The position numbers and the translations under genes were made by a program. Shown here piece by piece: positions 25,998 to 37,967 of a stretch of 64,000 bases of DNA (positions within the stretch are counted from its first letter, which is position 1; every line of letters begins with the position of its first letter). This stretch comes from Hygrophila difformis (taxonomy: Eukaryota; Streptophyta; Magnoliopsida; Lamiales; Acanthaceae): NCBI GenBank assembly GCA_030278955.1, contig JAOANR010000014.1, positions 19,222,068-19,286,067 on the forward strand. The letters run 5' to 3'. Under the pieces are notes generated by a model. That model did no database searches and was not told where the DNA came from. It saw nothing but the letters and a program-made list of their open reading frames with translations.

Positions 25998-26097
25998 GGC
26001 TCCCATGTAAGGCTCCCATGACACAGGCTCCCATGTTAAATTCATATCAAAGTTGATCTGTAAGGCTCCCATGTATTATCCTGTCAGGCTCCCATGT
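25998..26097 (+). repeat. Five dispersed GGCTCCCATG motifs
   Basis: GGCTCCCATG occurs at 25998, 26011, 26026, 26064 and 26087, directly after the NFU fragment. Spacing is irregular (13-38 bp). Confidence 0.8.
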
Positions 26098-26232
26098 TAC
26101 AGTTCAATAGGCTGTTGATGTTTCTGCCGATCGTCTAGGGTTCTCTTAATTTGTTCCTTTTTTATATTTTCGTTTGGAATGACTAGCTCATGAGTTTTGC
26201 CTTGTTGGTTTTCGCACCTAATGCCACTGCTG

Positions 26233-26348
26233 TTACTTTTTCTAGAAGATGGCTGGTTGCTTTAGTTTTGCTAGAATTGGTGGTTGGTTTTCACCACCTA
26301 CTCTTGTTGTGCACCTCACTGGTAATAAGCTCGGAATCTGCGAGTCAG
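26233..26348 (+). other. Exon-like captured segment, unidentified
   Basis: A possible exon between TTTTTCTAG and TCAG/GTAAAATT. It reads FARIGGWFSPPTLVVHLTGN in one frame. I do not recognise the source gene. Confidence 0.3.
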
Positions 26349-27863
26349 GTAAAATTGTGTTTACTGGTATATTAACTTGTATATATGATTACACTATCAA
26401 GCTTATTTCCATTGTAAATAATTGCTATTTTGTGTTGTGTAATATAATGGCCTCCCGATTGTTGAGAATTATGGTCTCTAGGTTCCAATTTAAATTGTTT
26501 CCTTATTGAAGACTTGTGTTTCCACTTGAGAACCATTCGTCAAAGATAACAGTGCATTCTCGCATAGCCAACTTGTCTTCATTACTTATAGATTGCAACA
26601 CTGAATGATTTTGTTTGGTAATATTCTATTGTTGACCCTTACGTTGCATAGATTGTCGGATTGGTTTAGGATATTCACATAGAGTTTAAGCAATTTTTAT
26701 CAAAATTTGTATGTCCTAACTATGCGTATATTATTGTTTTAATTTTGTAAATTATTTTGTTTCACCTGTTCATCACATGAATTTGATCTAATTTTCCCCT
26801 TTAGCATTTTGTGAGGTTTTGATAGTTGTTTCATTTTCTTGTAGTTATGGTTGGGCTTTCTCTTGAAGAAAAAACTTCATAAAGGGTGGAATTGATCGGG
26901 ATCTACGGACTGATGGATGAAAAAGCTTAACTTACGGCCCCATTTTTGTGGAAACTGCTGTCATCCCCAGGTATGGGAAGCTTGAATTGAAACCTTTTTT
27001 TCCATTCATCTATTTAAATTTGTGCTTACTAATATGTTCTTTGTGAAACTATAAAGGCCAGTGTGAAGGTATTATTTTCTGAAGCATCAATTGTTCACTT
27101 TGCTTTTCATTTGAGATATTGTTCGGATATTCCTTTCTTTATTCATACAATGGCTGTGACTGTGATAATTGTGTTTCTGGGAATTTCTGTGGAGTGGATT
27201 TTATGGGGGCAGTCCTTCTAAAACACAATTATTGCTTCTATAAAGTCGAATGGCTTGCCTTTGTATTGGACTAGATTTTCTATTGCTGAATTTGTTTCCG
27301 AATGTGGAAGTCATTTCAATTCCTTCGTATTTGGCTCCAAACTTTTACGATGCTATGGCTTTTCAAATTGATATTACTGTTTTTGATTGGATTTAACATT
27401 GACTGGCTGCTTTGTTTTCCTCTTTCAACATTATGTAGAGTTGAAATTTAGCTTGTTCTTTTCTGCTTGCATCTCTTATGTCCTCCATTAGACATTATGT
27501 TCTGTGTCTTTGTATAACTATCCAAGGAAGCTTCCCAGGCTTTCCTTCCATAAATTTTCCCCCCTTTTCAATGCCTTATGCCTATAAAAGCACACTCCCT
27601 TATCAGTTTTGGCTTTACCTACCCTGAATAGTAGTTCCCATTCATATAATATTGAACTGTTGCACCCTGAACTTCTTAATGGCATTGAAACGACAGAACA
27701 ATGAGGAGAGCGAAGGGAGCATTGAACTTCATGTCAAATGCCAACATTTTATTCTGTAAACATTTAATCTAGATTACTGTAACAGCATTCCTCAAAGAGG
27801 GAAAGTGCTATTGTTCATAATGAACCTATTGCTTGAGATACCTAAAAAAAATATCTGCAACAG

Positions 27864-28155
27864 GTTTTTCCTCCATGATGGGACAAAGACATATTGCTTC
27901 AGATACCTTGATGAATTTACTGAAATCCACTTCTTTGGGGACAAGACCTACAAGGTTTTCTATTTTAGCCCATTATTCCTTATTGTTACTGTGTCATGTT
28001 TTCTGCTTTTAAAGACAGTTGATTGTATTGTACAATTGGAACTTATGAGTTATGACCTCAGAATGGACAGAAGTTTTTGTTCCACTTCTTGTATCATGTT
28101 TACTGAGGAAATGACTTCGAGATCTATGAATCAGGGAGAACAGTTGGTCACACAG
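27864..28155 (+). pseudogene. PMM: Phosphomannomutase gene fragment (two exons)
   Basis: Exon 27864-27954 encodes [20 protein letters not shown], and exon 28108-28155, after an intron-like gap, encodes [15 protein letters not shown]. These are adjacent C-terminal segments of plant phosphomannomutase, the haloacid-dehalogenase-type enzyme that converts mannose-6-phosphate to mannose-1-phosphate for GDP-mannose and ascorbate synthesis. The first exon has a TGA and a one-base frame change near its 5' end (about 27876-27890), so it is dead. Splice-site-like borders kept at both exons show that genomic DNA, not cDNA, was captured by the Helitron. The N-terminal catalytic DxDGT region is not present. 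Confidence 0.88.
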
Positions 28156-31100
28156 GTTAGATTTATTAGCCTCCTACTTTGGACAGATGCGTGAACTTTA
28201 AATGGGGCAAACTTTGACCTTGGAACTTCTGTTAGAGACTTTTCTGGTAATGCTAACTTGTGGATTGGCCACCAAATCATGTCACACTGATAGCAAGAAT
28301 ATTTCAGTCTTTAAGAATATTTCATGTCCACAAGTTAGCAATATGTCATTAAGATTTACTGAAATCCACTTCTTTGCGTAAATTCATGATCTGTATTTCA
28401 GTCACTTTTCTGGTAATGCTAACTTAAAAATTAAATCATGAACTTGTAAATGGAACCATCTTCTATAACAATCTTAAAGTTATTTCTATCTTCCAAAAAA
28501 TCTAGTATTGAGTGCTTAGTTAAGTGATGTTTGGTAATTTTATGACCTTTTGCTACTATTGTTGTGATCGGATAGCTTTAACAAGATTAATATTCGAATG
28601 ATTGAGATTTGAATAGATTTTTCAAATTGATCCCATGAAAGCTATGTGAGGTCGGAAATCAAAAGACAAAACAAAGATTCCAACTTATTTAGATGCAGAC
28701 ATGCATTATACCTCTTATACTTCACAGTATTTTCAATTCATTCTTGGTCATTTTCACTGTAACAGCACCCTGATATACATTTTGTAATGTTTATTTCTCT
28801 TCAGCTTCTTTTACGATCTTGTTATTCTAGAAACATAAAGGCAGATATGCTTTTGCTTGTCATTAGATGCTTGCTGGTCTCATCAAATGCAAGATGTGTT
28901 CGTCTTTGTTTTTAAAATGTTGATAAAATGTCAATTTTCAATACTTTGGTTGGCTCTTGAAAGTGTGTTAAGATTTATAGCTAGTGAGTTTCAAATTTGC
29001 TTTTCCTACTTTTTAGATCTTTTTAGTCAAAGTGCGTAATGCCTGGATGACTAATTTTGATCTTTCATATTTTTTATTTTTATTTTGCATGAATTAGCAA
29101 TTTTGACAAATGGACATGTTGGCCTAGGTTCTTGTATTGTTAATTTGTCAATGACTATTGTTAAGTCCATGGTTACGGACCTACAAAACCCAACCAAATT
29201 CCTGGCTTGGCTTAAATTCTACAGTACTTTGGGAGTCAACAATGTTTTCGTTCTGCTACATTCTACTAAAAAGATATAAATTGGCAACATGATAAACTTT
29301 GGATAACGCAACCAACCGTATCCTCTCTATGCTGCTTTCTATTTTTTTTTTAGGTTTTTGGTGCAGCTCCATGCCTGCTAAACTTTTCCTCTTCCCTGTT
29401 TTGGCTCTTTGTCCCGTACAATTTTCGCAACAACTGAGTTCATCAAGGTCCATACTTTTCCGCTGAATGGAATTTCATGTAAGATGGTTATTTGGCCTCA
29501 TGAACTCATTCTTTTAGTGGCTAATGTCTATGGTTGTGGTTCTCTTATTTCATTGGTCCCGTCAATTTTCTTTTCAGTGATCCTGTTTAAGACTTGCTGG
29601 CATAGACCTGTGGAGGACCCACCGAACCATTGATTAATACATTATTTTTCCATAATTTGGGTGAGCATGGCACTAAAATGTAAGGATTATTGTCTGTTAA
29701 TGGTTTATAGCTTTTAGGGGTTTAATGAGTCCGATTCTCAGTTGCGCCTTCTCGGCTTGAGTTTGAGCCGGGGTTGATGATGATTGGGGATTTCATGCCT
29801 GGGCTTGGCCGCGGGGTTTGATTTGGGAATTTCCTGAGATTGAGACCAACATCTTCATTTTCATGCGCTTTTGTGCAGTGTAGAGGAGCCACGCCACCTT
29901 ACTTTTTGTGAGAACATGGTGCAATGTAATTTAGGTATGTAATTCAACTTAGTCCTATAAAATGATTTTTAAATTGTATCTTTAGCTTTGGTGGGGTTGC
30001 TGCTAAATCTTAATGAATTTACGCACTACATATATTTGATAACATGCTAGAGTTGTTCTTGTGCCCTTGCATGTATCTATGGCTTTCTTGCACATTGTTA
30101 CTTACTTCTTTAGTCACATTCTTGATTGATAATAAATAGGGAAATTATTTTGTGCTAAACTAAAAAGGATTGAAGAGTTTAGGGTTTTATTCTGGTTATT
30201 TTCTGCTATAAATGTCTAAATGTCATTAATTTTGTTACAAATTTCAAGCATTTCTGATTGTTCAAATTTTTGTTTTGTTTTTAACTTTTTTTTATTATAT
30301 GGTAACAGGTGACTAAAAGGCCTTAACTTTGGACTATATTATCGACTATGTGCAGTCACTCCAAAACCAAGTTGAGGTGATCTATTTCGACCCCTTTTGG
30401 TTTAGTTTCTTTGATTGGGAAAGGTTTCTTCCTATGTCTAATCCATTCTGTCCCTATCATTAGTTTTAATTGATGATGCTGGCCTTCTGTTAATCCTATG
30501 ATTTGTATGATTATCAGCCCCTTCTATTAGGGACCATATATTCCATGATTGGTAATTGAATTCTGGTTCAGTTCTCTATGGAACCCCCAATGATCTGAAT
30601 ACAATTAGGTGTAAAAATTTAAGCTTCTCTGTATGGTTTTTCTTCAAGTGGTGAGTGGAGGTGTCAACCATTCAGAGGTCCCCAGTTCCCAACTGACTAA
30701 TTTTCTTGTTGGATTGTTCCATGGATCTACAAAATCTGGTACAATATCTTTAGTTTATTTATTATTCTTACCTCAAGAAATATGTTGCATTGTATACAGC
30801 ATATATGGAAGAGATGACAAGAATGTTGTTTACTGTTTTATGCTGTGTGATTGTTTGTGACAATTTATTGAAGGCGCTCTTCTGTTTGCAGTAGGAGTAT
30901 GATGGTGTTTGGCCCGTCTTTGTAGTAATTGACATTGGAAGATACTGTGCGAATGGATTTTCAGTATCATGGAGAACAATAGGCCAGCTAGCATTACTTC
31001 AGGTACTACATTTGTCTGGATATTGTATGATTTTGTCACTAATTTGGATTTTTGCTCTCGTGGCTTTGGCCATTGTGATTTATATTCATGTATAAGTTTT

Positions 31101-31800
31101 ATTAATAATCAGACTCCTCTTAGTACAATATTAGTAAAATATTGTTAATGCAAGTTCCTTAAGTGCATGAAGATTATTATCCTGTCCATTAAGCCAGAAA
31201 AACTTCATGGGTGCATAGGTTGCTTGTCCGGGTGTCGCGCTCATCTTTTCTTGTGTAGTGATATTTTATCAGTTTAGTTAAATTATTGTGTTGTTGAATC
31301 TAAAGTAATTATCTATTTAAGAGCTACGGATAGTGATATTTTATCAGAGCACACAATCACAAAATCTGGGATAACACCTGAGCTCCACCAATTGTCCAGA
31401 CATCATGCTGGAGAATCCAACACTTCCAAAGATCTTTTGGCAACATTTGATGCTGCAGAAAATCTCTCCCAGATTCTTGCTGAAGCTAGAACTTCCCACG
31501 TTTTGCAAACTCTTTTGGAATTGTTGGATATTATGCATATTGCAATCATTGTAAATGATGCAAAATATTATGACCTCTTGCACAACTAAATGCTGCAATA
31601 TTGGTTCATTTTTCACTCTTTTGCACTTTCCTTCAGTATGGTGGATTACAATGCTGTTTCATATGCAATAGTTGCCTTCAAGCTTTTTTCAGAATGACGT
31701 CTTGCTGTTCTTTTTCCTTCTATGGATTCTAAAATTCACAAATCCTTTCACCATAAGGTCTTTTTTAGCAATGCTTCCACAAAATCACACATGCCGACTA
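28156..31800 (+). other. Helitron A interior without identifiable genes
   Basis: Mixed AT-rich, intron-like sequence with short exon-like pieces. Examples are about 30890-31002, ending TACTTCAG/GTACTAC, and 31380-31589, a 65-residue frame including ATFDAAENLSQILAEARTS. I cannot assign them to known genes. Confidence 0.5.
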
Positions 31801-31828
31801 CATCGCGATTAAAATCCACCCATCGTCC

Positions 31829-31861
31829 CGCGTGGCGTAGCGCGCGTCGTACGAGTTCTAG
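31829..31861 (+). other. Helitron A 3' terminal hairpin and CTAG end
   Basis: CGCG…CGCG short stem with loop TGGCGTAG, then ACGAGTTCTAG. The same CGTAG/loop layout appears in inverted form at 31880-31915 and 36493-36530. Confidence 0.8.
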
Positions 31862-33736
31862 TATATATATATATATACACTAGAACTCATTCGCCGCGCT
31901 ACGCTGCGCGCGGGACAGCCTGTGGATTTTAAGTGTTATGTAGTCGTCATGTGTGATGTTGCGGGAAACATAGCTATCTCATATTTTTTTGTTATCATAC
32001 TATGAATGGTGTATGTCATATAACATGAGTGAGAAATCCATGTTAGCTGCTTTTATATGGCTTCAATTGGATTTCAAATATGGTTGAAGGGAAAGTGCCA
32101 TAACAGTAGAACTCCTCTTGCCGAATATCTATCTCTAGACTGTTCATCAAAATCGACAGGATAGCTTGGGTTGCACAAGCATCATTAATCACCTACAAGA
32201 ACACAAGAATAGCAATGTTGCAGCAGTTCAAAGCCTGTATTGGTAAAAATCAAAACCCCAACAAAACCAGGAATTTCACAAAACCAAGAATTTCACTCCC
32301 TATAATTCTAAGCTACATGTCCAGAACAAAAAAATAAAAAAAATAAAAAATTTGTCAGTAAAACCAAGTTAATCACACAAAGTTAATCAGTAAACTTCAA
32401 TGTGAATTGAAAATACGGAAATTGGAACAGCGAACTTCATGTAAGGCAGAGGGCAGCCTAGAAGGAGTTTTTTAATAACCTTTCCAGAACAACAGAGTTA
32501 AAGCTTCAGCATAATCAACATCATTATAAAATTAGGTGTTGTACTAATTTTTATACCATGAATAACACAAAACTCCACAATGACATGCATTAAGGTTTCG
32601 AAACAAAGTGAATAACAAAACCCATGTGGTCATTGACAATAGCCACACGAATACCCAACAAAAGAAGTTGCGTAGCGATTCCAAGAACAATGGCACCCCC
32701 TTATGAACTCAACTTAGGAATCTAATCCTTAATCAATTCCAAGAAATCCAATCATAAACCTTAAATTCCCAAACCCCTCAGCATAGAAAATAGAAAATCA
32801 AGGAAATATTAAAGACAGATCAACACCAACTACAACTGAAGCCTAAAAATTCTCACACACAGATGAAGCTGCTTAGAGAGGGTGGATGGAAAGCCATTGG
32901 ATTCACGCAGGCAGAAGCAGCGGAGAGGGGTAGGGACCGACAGGGAAGAATACCTGATCCGATTGTGCTTAAAGATGGAAACCTCAAATCCGATATAATA
33001 ATGACAAAACTTAGAGAAGTATAAGCATAATACCACTAATTAAATATGTAGAACACCACATCAAATTATTAGTCTTTCCCTGGAATGACAAACTCTGACA
33101 TTTATCTATTTTGCGCAGTTAAGTACTGTAAATAGGTCATAAACACAAGGTAAATGTATGATCTTGTACCTTTAATGCTGAACGCCAGCTAAAAACACAA
33201 GATATTTTTGATTCCAAAGATCAATTACGCTCAATAAAAGAGGTAAAATCTAAATCCCAAACAAGTTAAAAGAAAATACTGTGCCAGCAGCAACAGACCA
33301 ACACAAACCTACGAAAGCCATCAGAGCATTACCTAGTACCAAACTAAACAACAGATAGAGCATAGCTATGTTAAGAACTTCAAATAAAATTCTAGCCTTA
33401 AAAGGGCAATATTCTGCAGCTTGTTTTGCAATTACAATGAATACTGATTCAAACCATCAAATACTGTAAGCTTTTTCTTACAAGATTTAAGCACATCCTT
33501 AGTAAATGTAGAAAGTATACACTATTGCAAACGAAATACTGAAAGTAATTACCACAAATTCATACCCAGCCAACTTGTGGTGCAAGTCCAGACGCGAGGA
33601 GAAGATATGACGGACCGGAGGAGCCGACGGCGACGCGGATCAATTTTTGAAAGGGGGATACCGGAAAGCCAACTACCACCTCCGGTGACCGATTCGAGAC
33701 TCCAACCAGTGCTATGGTACGCAGAGACGGGGAACC

Positions 33737-34315
33737 TTGGGAACCTCAACAATGAGAGCCTGTGTCTCCTTGTCTTCGGCAATAAGCTTGAATGTTTCGT
33801 TCCACACAGGATTCAAGTTGTTGGCGACAACTTTTGTTTTGACTCTAAAGAGTGGGCGAATTTGGAGAGCAACGTAGGGATCAGACAGGATTCAAGTTCT
33901 TGAGGTCATTCGCCTTAACTACAGTCATTGTAAGCTTCGCACGGGCTTGAGCTCCAATTCACTAAACCACCAAATGCATGAATATTATGTAGTAGTAAAC
34001 TTAGTCACTTGAGAAGAGCAAGAAAAATAGCAAAGTGCCTAAGTGTAAGACATGTATGAAAGGAGTCACCTTGTGTCGACAGGTATGCCACCGAGAGGCA
34101 CAACAATCCTGTGTGGCCATTGGCGTGTATCAGTCACAATGCTATTAATGGTGTCCTGAGAATCCATAAAATTAACAGTCAGTCCAAATAGACAGAAGTG
34201 ATAATTCCATCTATAAGAAAAATATGAAACTTACGTCAATCATATTAGAAATCCCAGGAAGAGTGGTTAGACTTCCTCCAATGGCCTTCAAAGTGTAATC
34301 AATCTGTGGCTTTGG
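33737..34315 (-). pseudogene. SYT: Plant synaptotagmin gene fragment (SMP/C2 region)
   Basis: Minus-strand exons at about 34315-34235, 34155-34070 and 33954-33737. They encode, in order, KPQIDYTLKAIGGSLTTLPG, DTINSIVTDTRQWPHRIVVP plus LGGIPVDT, and then, after frame changes, LTMTVVKANDLKN and DPYVALQIRPLFRVKTK…LIAEDKETQALIVEV. These are the end of the lipid-binding SMP domain and the start of the first C2 domain of plant synaptotagmins, which tether the endoplasmic reticulum to the plasma membrane. The join LKN to DPYVA lacks several residues and has a stop, so the piece is defective. Splice borders such as GAC/GTAAGT are kept. It has the same polarity as Helitron B. Confidence 0.85.
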
Positions 34316-34639
34316 CTGAATGTAGCGGAAAGAAAATAAAAATCATAATTTGATCAATAATACATAGAACATAATTGTTACTAACACATAATTTGCCAAG
34401 ACGAGCAAATTACAGAGTATCTTCAATTTGTACCTCAGCCAGTAGAGCAACAACAACAGCCGATATACAAGGAATCTAATCTGGAAGTTGGAAAATAGCA
34501 CTGACCACAATAAAAAACTTGAAGATCCTTCAACTGTGAAGGAAAAAAGTAAGTTGATTTTTGACTTTACACCACTTTAGGTACCATTTGTAACTCAATA
34601 GGCAGGTATCATCACTGACCGAGAAGCACAAACTCACCT

Positions 34640-34715
34640 TGACACTATCATTCAATGCTATCCAGATTTTATATAGCATGCCCTTCGGGGAAGCCGGATC
34701 TTTAACCTAAATAAG
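34640..34715 (-). other. Exon-like captured segment, unidentified
   Basis: On the minus strand a piece preceded by TTTAG reads VKDPASPKGMLYKIWIALND and ends AAG/GTGAG. It looks like an exon but I cannot name the gene. Confidence 0.35.
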
Positions 34716-35279
34716 GTATATCAGAAAAAGAGGTCCTTAAAATGATAATAATCACTATTAGTTGAATATTCAATCAAACGAAGAATTATTTTAAATGGTG
34801 AAGCATGGTTTAATGTGCGGTTTCAAACATTTAGATCAAAAAACTATATGGAGTACAGAGATGGCTGAGGAAAAGATATAAATCATACCTTAAACAATGT
34901 CCACAAGGTTTAAGCATCCAGATTTTTACATTGCTGGAGGAGTCTCGGTAAAATACTAATCAGTATTGCAGGCAATAAGAATAGAGAACTAATTGAGAAT
35001 TTGGTCCGAAGACCCGGCAAGATTTCCAGTGCTTGGATTGCTTCATATTCACCTATGTGTGTGTGCAACATATTCACCTATGCGACTCCCCAAAAGGGCT
35101 GCATGCATAACCAATTAAGTACAAATAATCCAACAATAGAGCAACTCACATCACAGAATCTGCAAACCCGGCAACTGGAAACAACCAACGCTAAGCTGCA
35201 TTGTAAAATACACATGGAACACCCAAAGGCTAAACGCAGCCGACTCAAAATTTCATTCCCCATATTTCATTCTCCCCTA

Positions 35280-35850
35280 CAGCCCTAATTCCAGATTTTG
35301 AAATTTCACACCCAAATTCGTGCGGTTCCTCACCGCCCTAATTTTGCTTTCCCAATTTCGCCTATCCCCTCCTCTGCTCGGCCACCCCCCAAAGCCGACC
35401 CACTAAACACACGGCCCAATCAAAACAGCATACGGAGATATGGGGAAATTGAACCAAAAACAGAGATAAAGCTCATACCTCTGCTCGTCGTTGTCCACTG
35501 GTAGGGCGCGAATGGGATTGGGAAACCCGACGAGGATTTCGGTAAATTAGGCGCAACAAACTGGCATAAATGGAAGAGGGGCACCAGGCCAAATCTGGAA
35601 TACAACACCGAGGCAAAATCTGGAACCAAACCAGCCACGCCGCTCGGGAATCCGGAATGGTGCACACGCCGAGGGCGGCGCGGGGGAGGCACTTGGCGAC
35701 GCCGGCAGAACGGGCACGGAGACGCGACGTGACCGTGGGTTTTTCATGGACAGCCGAGCCCGGAGATCGGAGAATGGAGAACGGAAATCGGAGAATGGAG
35801 CGTTCCTGAAAAATAGGGCAAATCGGACATTGAAATAAACGACCTAGTGT
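35280..35850 (-). other. GC-rich, first-exon-like region of Helitron B
   Basis: The 5' part of Helitron B on the minus strand has overlapping open frames rich in Pro/Ser/Arg (35473-35949 and 35547-35747), as the 5' part of Helitron A does (24574-25158). They resemble leader or transit-peptide sequence of a captured gene, but none can be identified. Confidence 0.35.
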
Positions 35851-35894
35851 GGACGAAGGGCAAAACGGGAAATCTAATCCTACATTTACTATTT

Positions 35895-36431
35895 GGAAAA
35901 AATGCCAAAATAGTGCCGTAACTTTACCAATTTTCCAGTTTGGTGCCATAAGTTTGGAGTTTTCTAATTTGGTGCCATAACTTTGCTAATGTTCTCCAAA
36001 ATGGTCCCATCATGCCTTAATCACCCACATTTGCTTATGTGGCATGAGATTAGTGCAAATAATTATTTAATTATATCATGTAGGTGTCACTTAGGCATTG
36101 ACTGAGTTTAACCCACACATATGGATATTTTCAAACACATTTATGCGTACTTGCAGAGTTGGAAGGGGACCATTAAATTAGAAATAGGGTTAGAAAGTGT
36201 CCAAACGTGTAGGTCAAAATCAATCTATGCCTACGTGATACCTACATGGTACACTTAAATTAATTATTTACACTAATCACGTGCCACGCCAGCAAATATG
36301 AGTTATTAAGGCCTGATGGGACCATTTTGGAGAACATTAGCAAAGTTACGGCACCAAATTAGAAAACTTCAAACTTCTGGCACCAAATTGGAAAATTGAC
36401 AAAGTTACGGCACCATTTTGGCATTTTTTCC
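35895..36431. mobile_element. Mutator-like foldback MITE nested in Helitron B
   Basis: A 537-bp element with inverted ends GGAAAAAATGCCAAAATAGT and its near-perfect complement. The arms run about 220 bp each, and the flanking 10-bp direct repeats are identical (TTTACTATTT, 35885-35894 and 36432-36441). It contains no coding sequence. The GGAAAAAA terminus recalls the element at 2629. Confidence 0.92.
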
Positions 36432-36492
36432 TTTACTATTTCTTGCAATAGTGCACCCGCGTTGCATATATATATATATGTATATATATATA

Positions 36493-37900
36493 CTAGAACT
36501 CGTCGGTGGCGCGCACTACGTTGCGCGTACCCAGTGAGGAAAAAATATTATGGAAAACTGTAATAACTGAAAGTTGAACTGAATGGAATATTAAGATTCA
36601 ACTCATAACTACCTCCAATATTGTCATAATTTTCTTTCATTTGAAGTGTAGCTGGATTTATTTGAACACGAAATGCCTAAACAAAAGCCAAACTAAATCG
36701 AAAGAAATAAATTCCAAGCAAATGTATCTTTGATCAAGATGTAAATAGATACAAGGACGGGCTATGATACGGAATATGCATACATGAGAGCTAGAAATAG
36801 AAGTTGATGCGTTAAAAATCATCCATATTGCACCCATTGCCCATATATGTGCAAAAAGATAAGAAATAGAAGCTACGGGAAAAAATGCAGAATATAAGAA
36901 CAAATGAGTTGCCTTAGCATATGAATTTGACCGAGATGCCAGGGTGCAATGGAAGACTTCAATTCTGCAAAGCGGAATAAACACTAAAAGCACAAAGCAA
37001 GAATCTAATAATTCGAATTCAACAATTTAGTGACCGCTAACCAAATCTAATTAGTTGAGGCAACAAATCCACTGAACAAGATTAATAAAATCCCACCCCA
37101 GTTAAATTATGCAAGAAACAAATTGAGAAATAAGTGGACAAGCAACCAATGCCCACCATCACATGGTTATCTCCTACGCGATTAGTTCCATTTTGTAAGT
37201 TGAAATGGATAATATAGAAACAAATTTCTATATTCAAAATAATATAGAAACCATGCTTATTATATAATTTTCATGTTTACAATCGGGGTCCCAAAATTAA
37301 TTTTTCCTTGCTTCATTTGCCTTCCTAATACGAGGCCCTTGAACATCTTTTGTGTTATATGAGGAAACGAGGCACCAATATTCCTCCGCCCTGGAGAATT
37401 GAATGGTCAACAAACTAAAGACACTTGACAAAACAAATAGTAGTAGTAATCCATTGTATAACTCATAATTCACCCATATCAAAGTATAAGCTATTAGCTA
37501 TACATATATAAACCAAGTTGATTCTTACCACTTGCACTAGTAGAAGAGTCATGACGCACATCAGTACTAGGGGTGGTTTTGATCTCATCAGTTTTCAAGG
37601 GAGGAGAATCATATGCAGCAGCAAAAACTAACCTTGCAACATTAGAAACTGATAGCCTCTCCGTAACAGCAAAAGGGCAAGACGATGCCACAAGAGACTC
37701 CCCAGAGCTTATTCGCAAACAAAAAAAAAGTAAGTAGATCATAGTATTTAAATTATGGATGAAACAGAAATTCCATGTGCATGTCTAAAGGAAGAGGGTG
37801 AAATGCTACAGAGTAGCAGGAAATCTAAAAGATGAGTTCAGTCAAATAATAACAAACAACAACACACAATAATACAATCGCTTAATCGCTTAATCAAACA
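36493..37900 (-). mobile_element. Helitron C, 5'-truncated
   Basis: On the minus strand the 3' end has the hairpin CGCGC, loop AACGTAGT, GCGCG, followed by CGACGAGTTCTAG and T. It is inserted in the AT tract at the 5' end of Helitron B. No 5' TC terminus was found before the chromovirus remnant at about 37905, so the element is probably cut. Two exon-like pieces lie inside. Confidence 0.65.
37315..37707 (-). other. Exon-like captured segments in Helitron C, unidentified
   Basis: Minus strand: 37707-37529 begins after AATAAG and ends GCAAGTG/GTAAGA, reading SCPFAVTERLSVSNVARLVF and on. 37390 to about 37315 begins after CTCCAG and reads AEEYWCLVSSYNTKDVQGPR. Both have plausible splice borders. 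I do not recognise the gene. Confidence 0.4.
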
Positions 37901-37904
37901 TTTC

Positions 37905-37967
37905 CCGAACTCGCGAGATGATAAAGCGCAACTTCGAGGACGAAGTTGATTCTTAAAGAGGGTAGAC
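37905..37967 (+). pseudogene. Last codons of a chromovirus pol and polypurine tract
   Basis: The frame TREMIKRNFEDEVDS then TAA is the typical end of a plant Tekay/Del-type polyprotein. It is followed by a purine-rich AAAGAGGGTAGAC and the LTR start. All upstream pol sequence is missing. Confidence 0.65.

Larger units (their letters stand above)
24444..31861 (+). mobile_element. Helitron A, non-autonomous, with captured gene fragments
   Basis: The 5' end is TCTAATATATATATACGTGG preceded by A. The 3' end is a GC-rich hairpin region (CCGCGTGGCGTAGCGCGC, about 31829-31846) followed by ACGAGTTCTAG and then T. Start TC, end CTAG, a hairpin just inside the 3' end and insertion between A and T without duplication define Helitrons. 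A second Helitron with the same 3' end starts 18 bp away in the other orientation. The 7.4-kb interior holds plus-strand fragments of an NFU gene and a phosphomannomutase gene plus other exon-like pieces. No Rep/helicase is present. Confidence 0.85.
31880..36480 (-). mobile_element. Helitron B, non-autonomous, with captured synaptotagmin exons
   Basis: On the minus strand the 3' end reads CCGCGC, loop GCAGCGTA, GCGCGG, then GAATGAGTTCTAG next to T. It shares more than 80 bp of similar terminal sequence with Helitron A (for example ACATCACACATGACGACTAC). The 5' end lies in the AT tract near 36460-36490, but its TC could not be placed because Helitron C abuts it. The interior holds synaptotagmin exons on the minus strand. 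A Mutator-like MITE is nested at 35895-36431. Confidence 0.75.
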
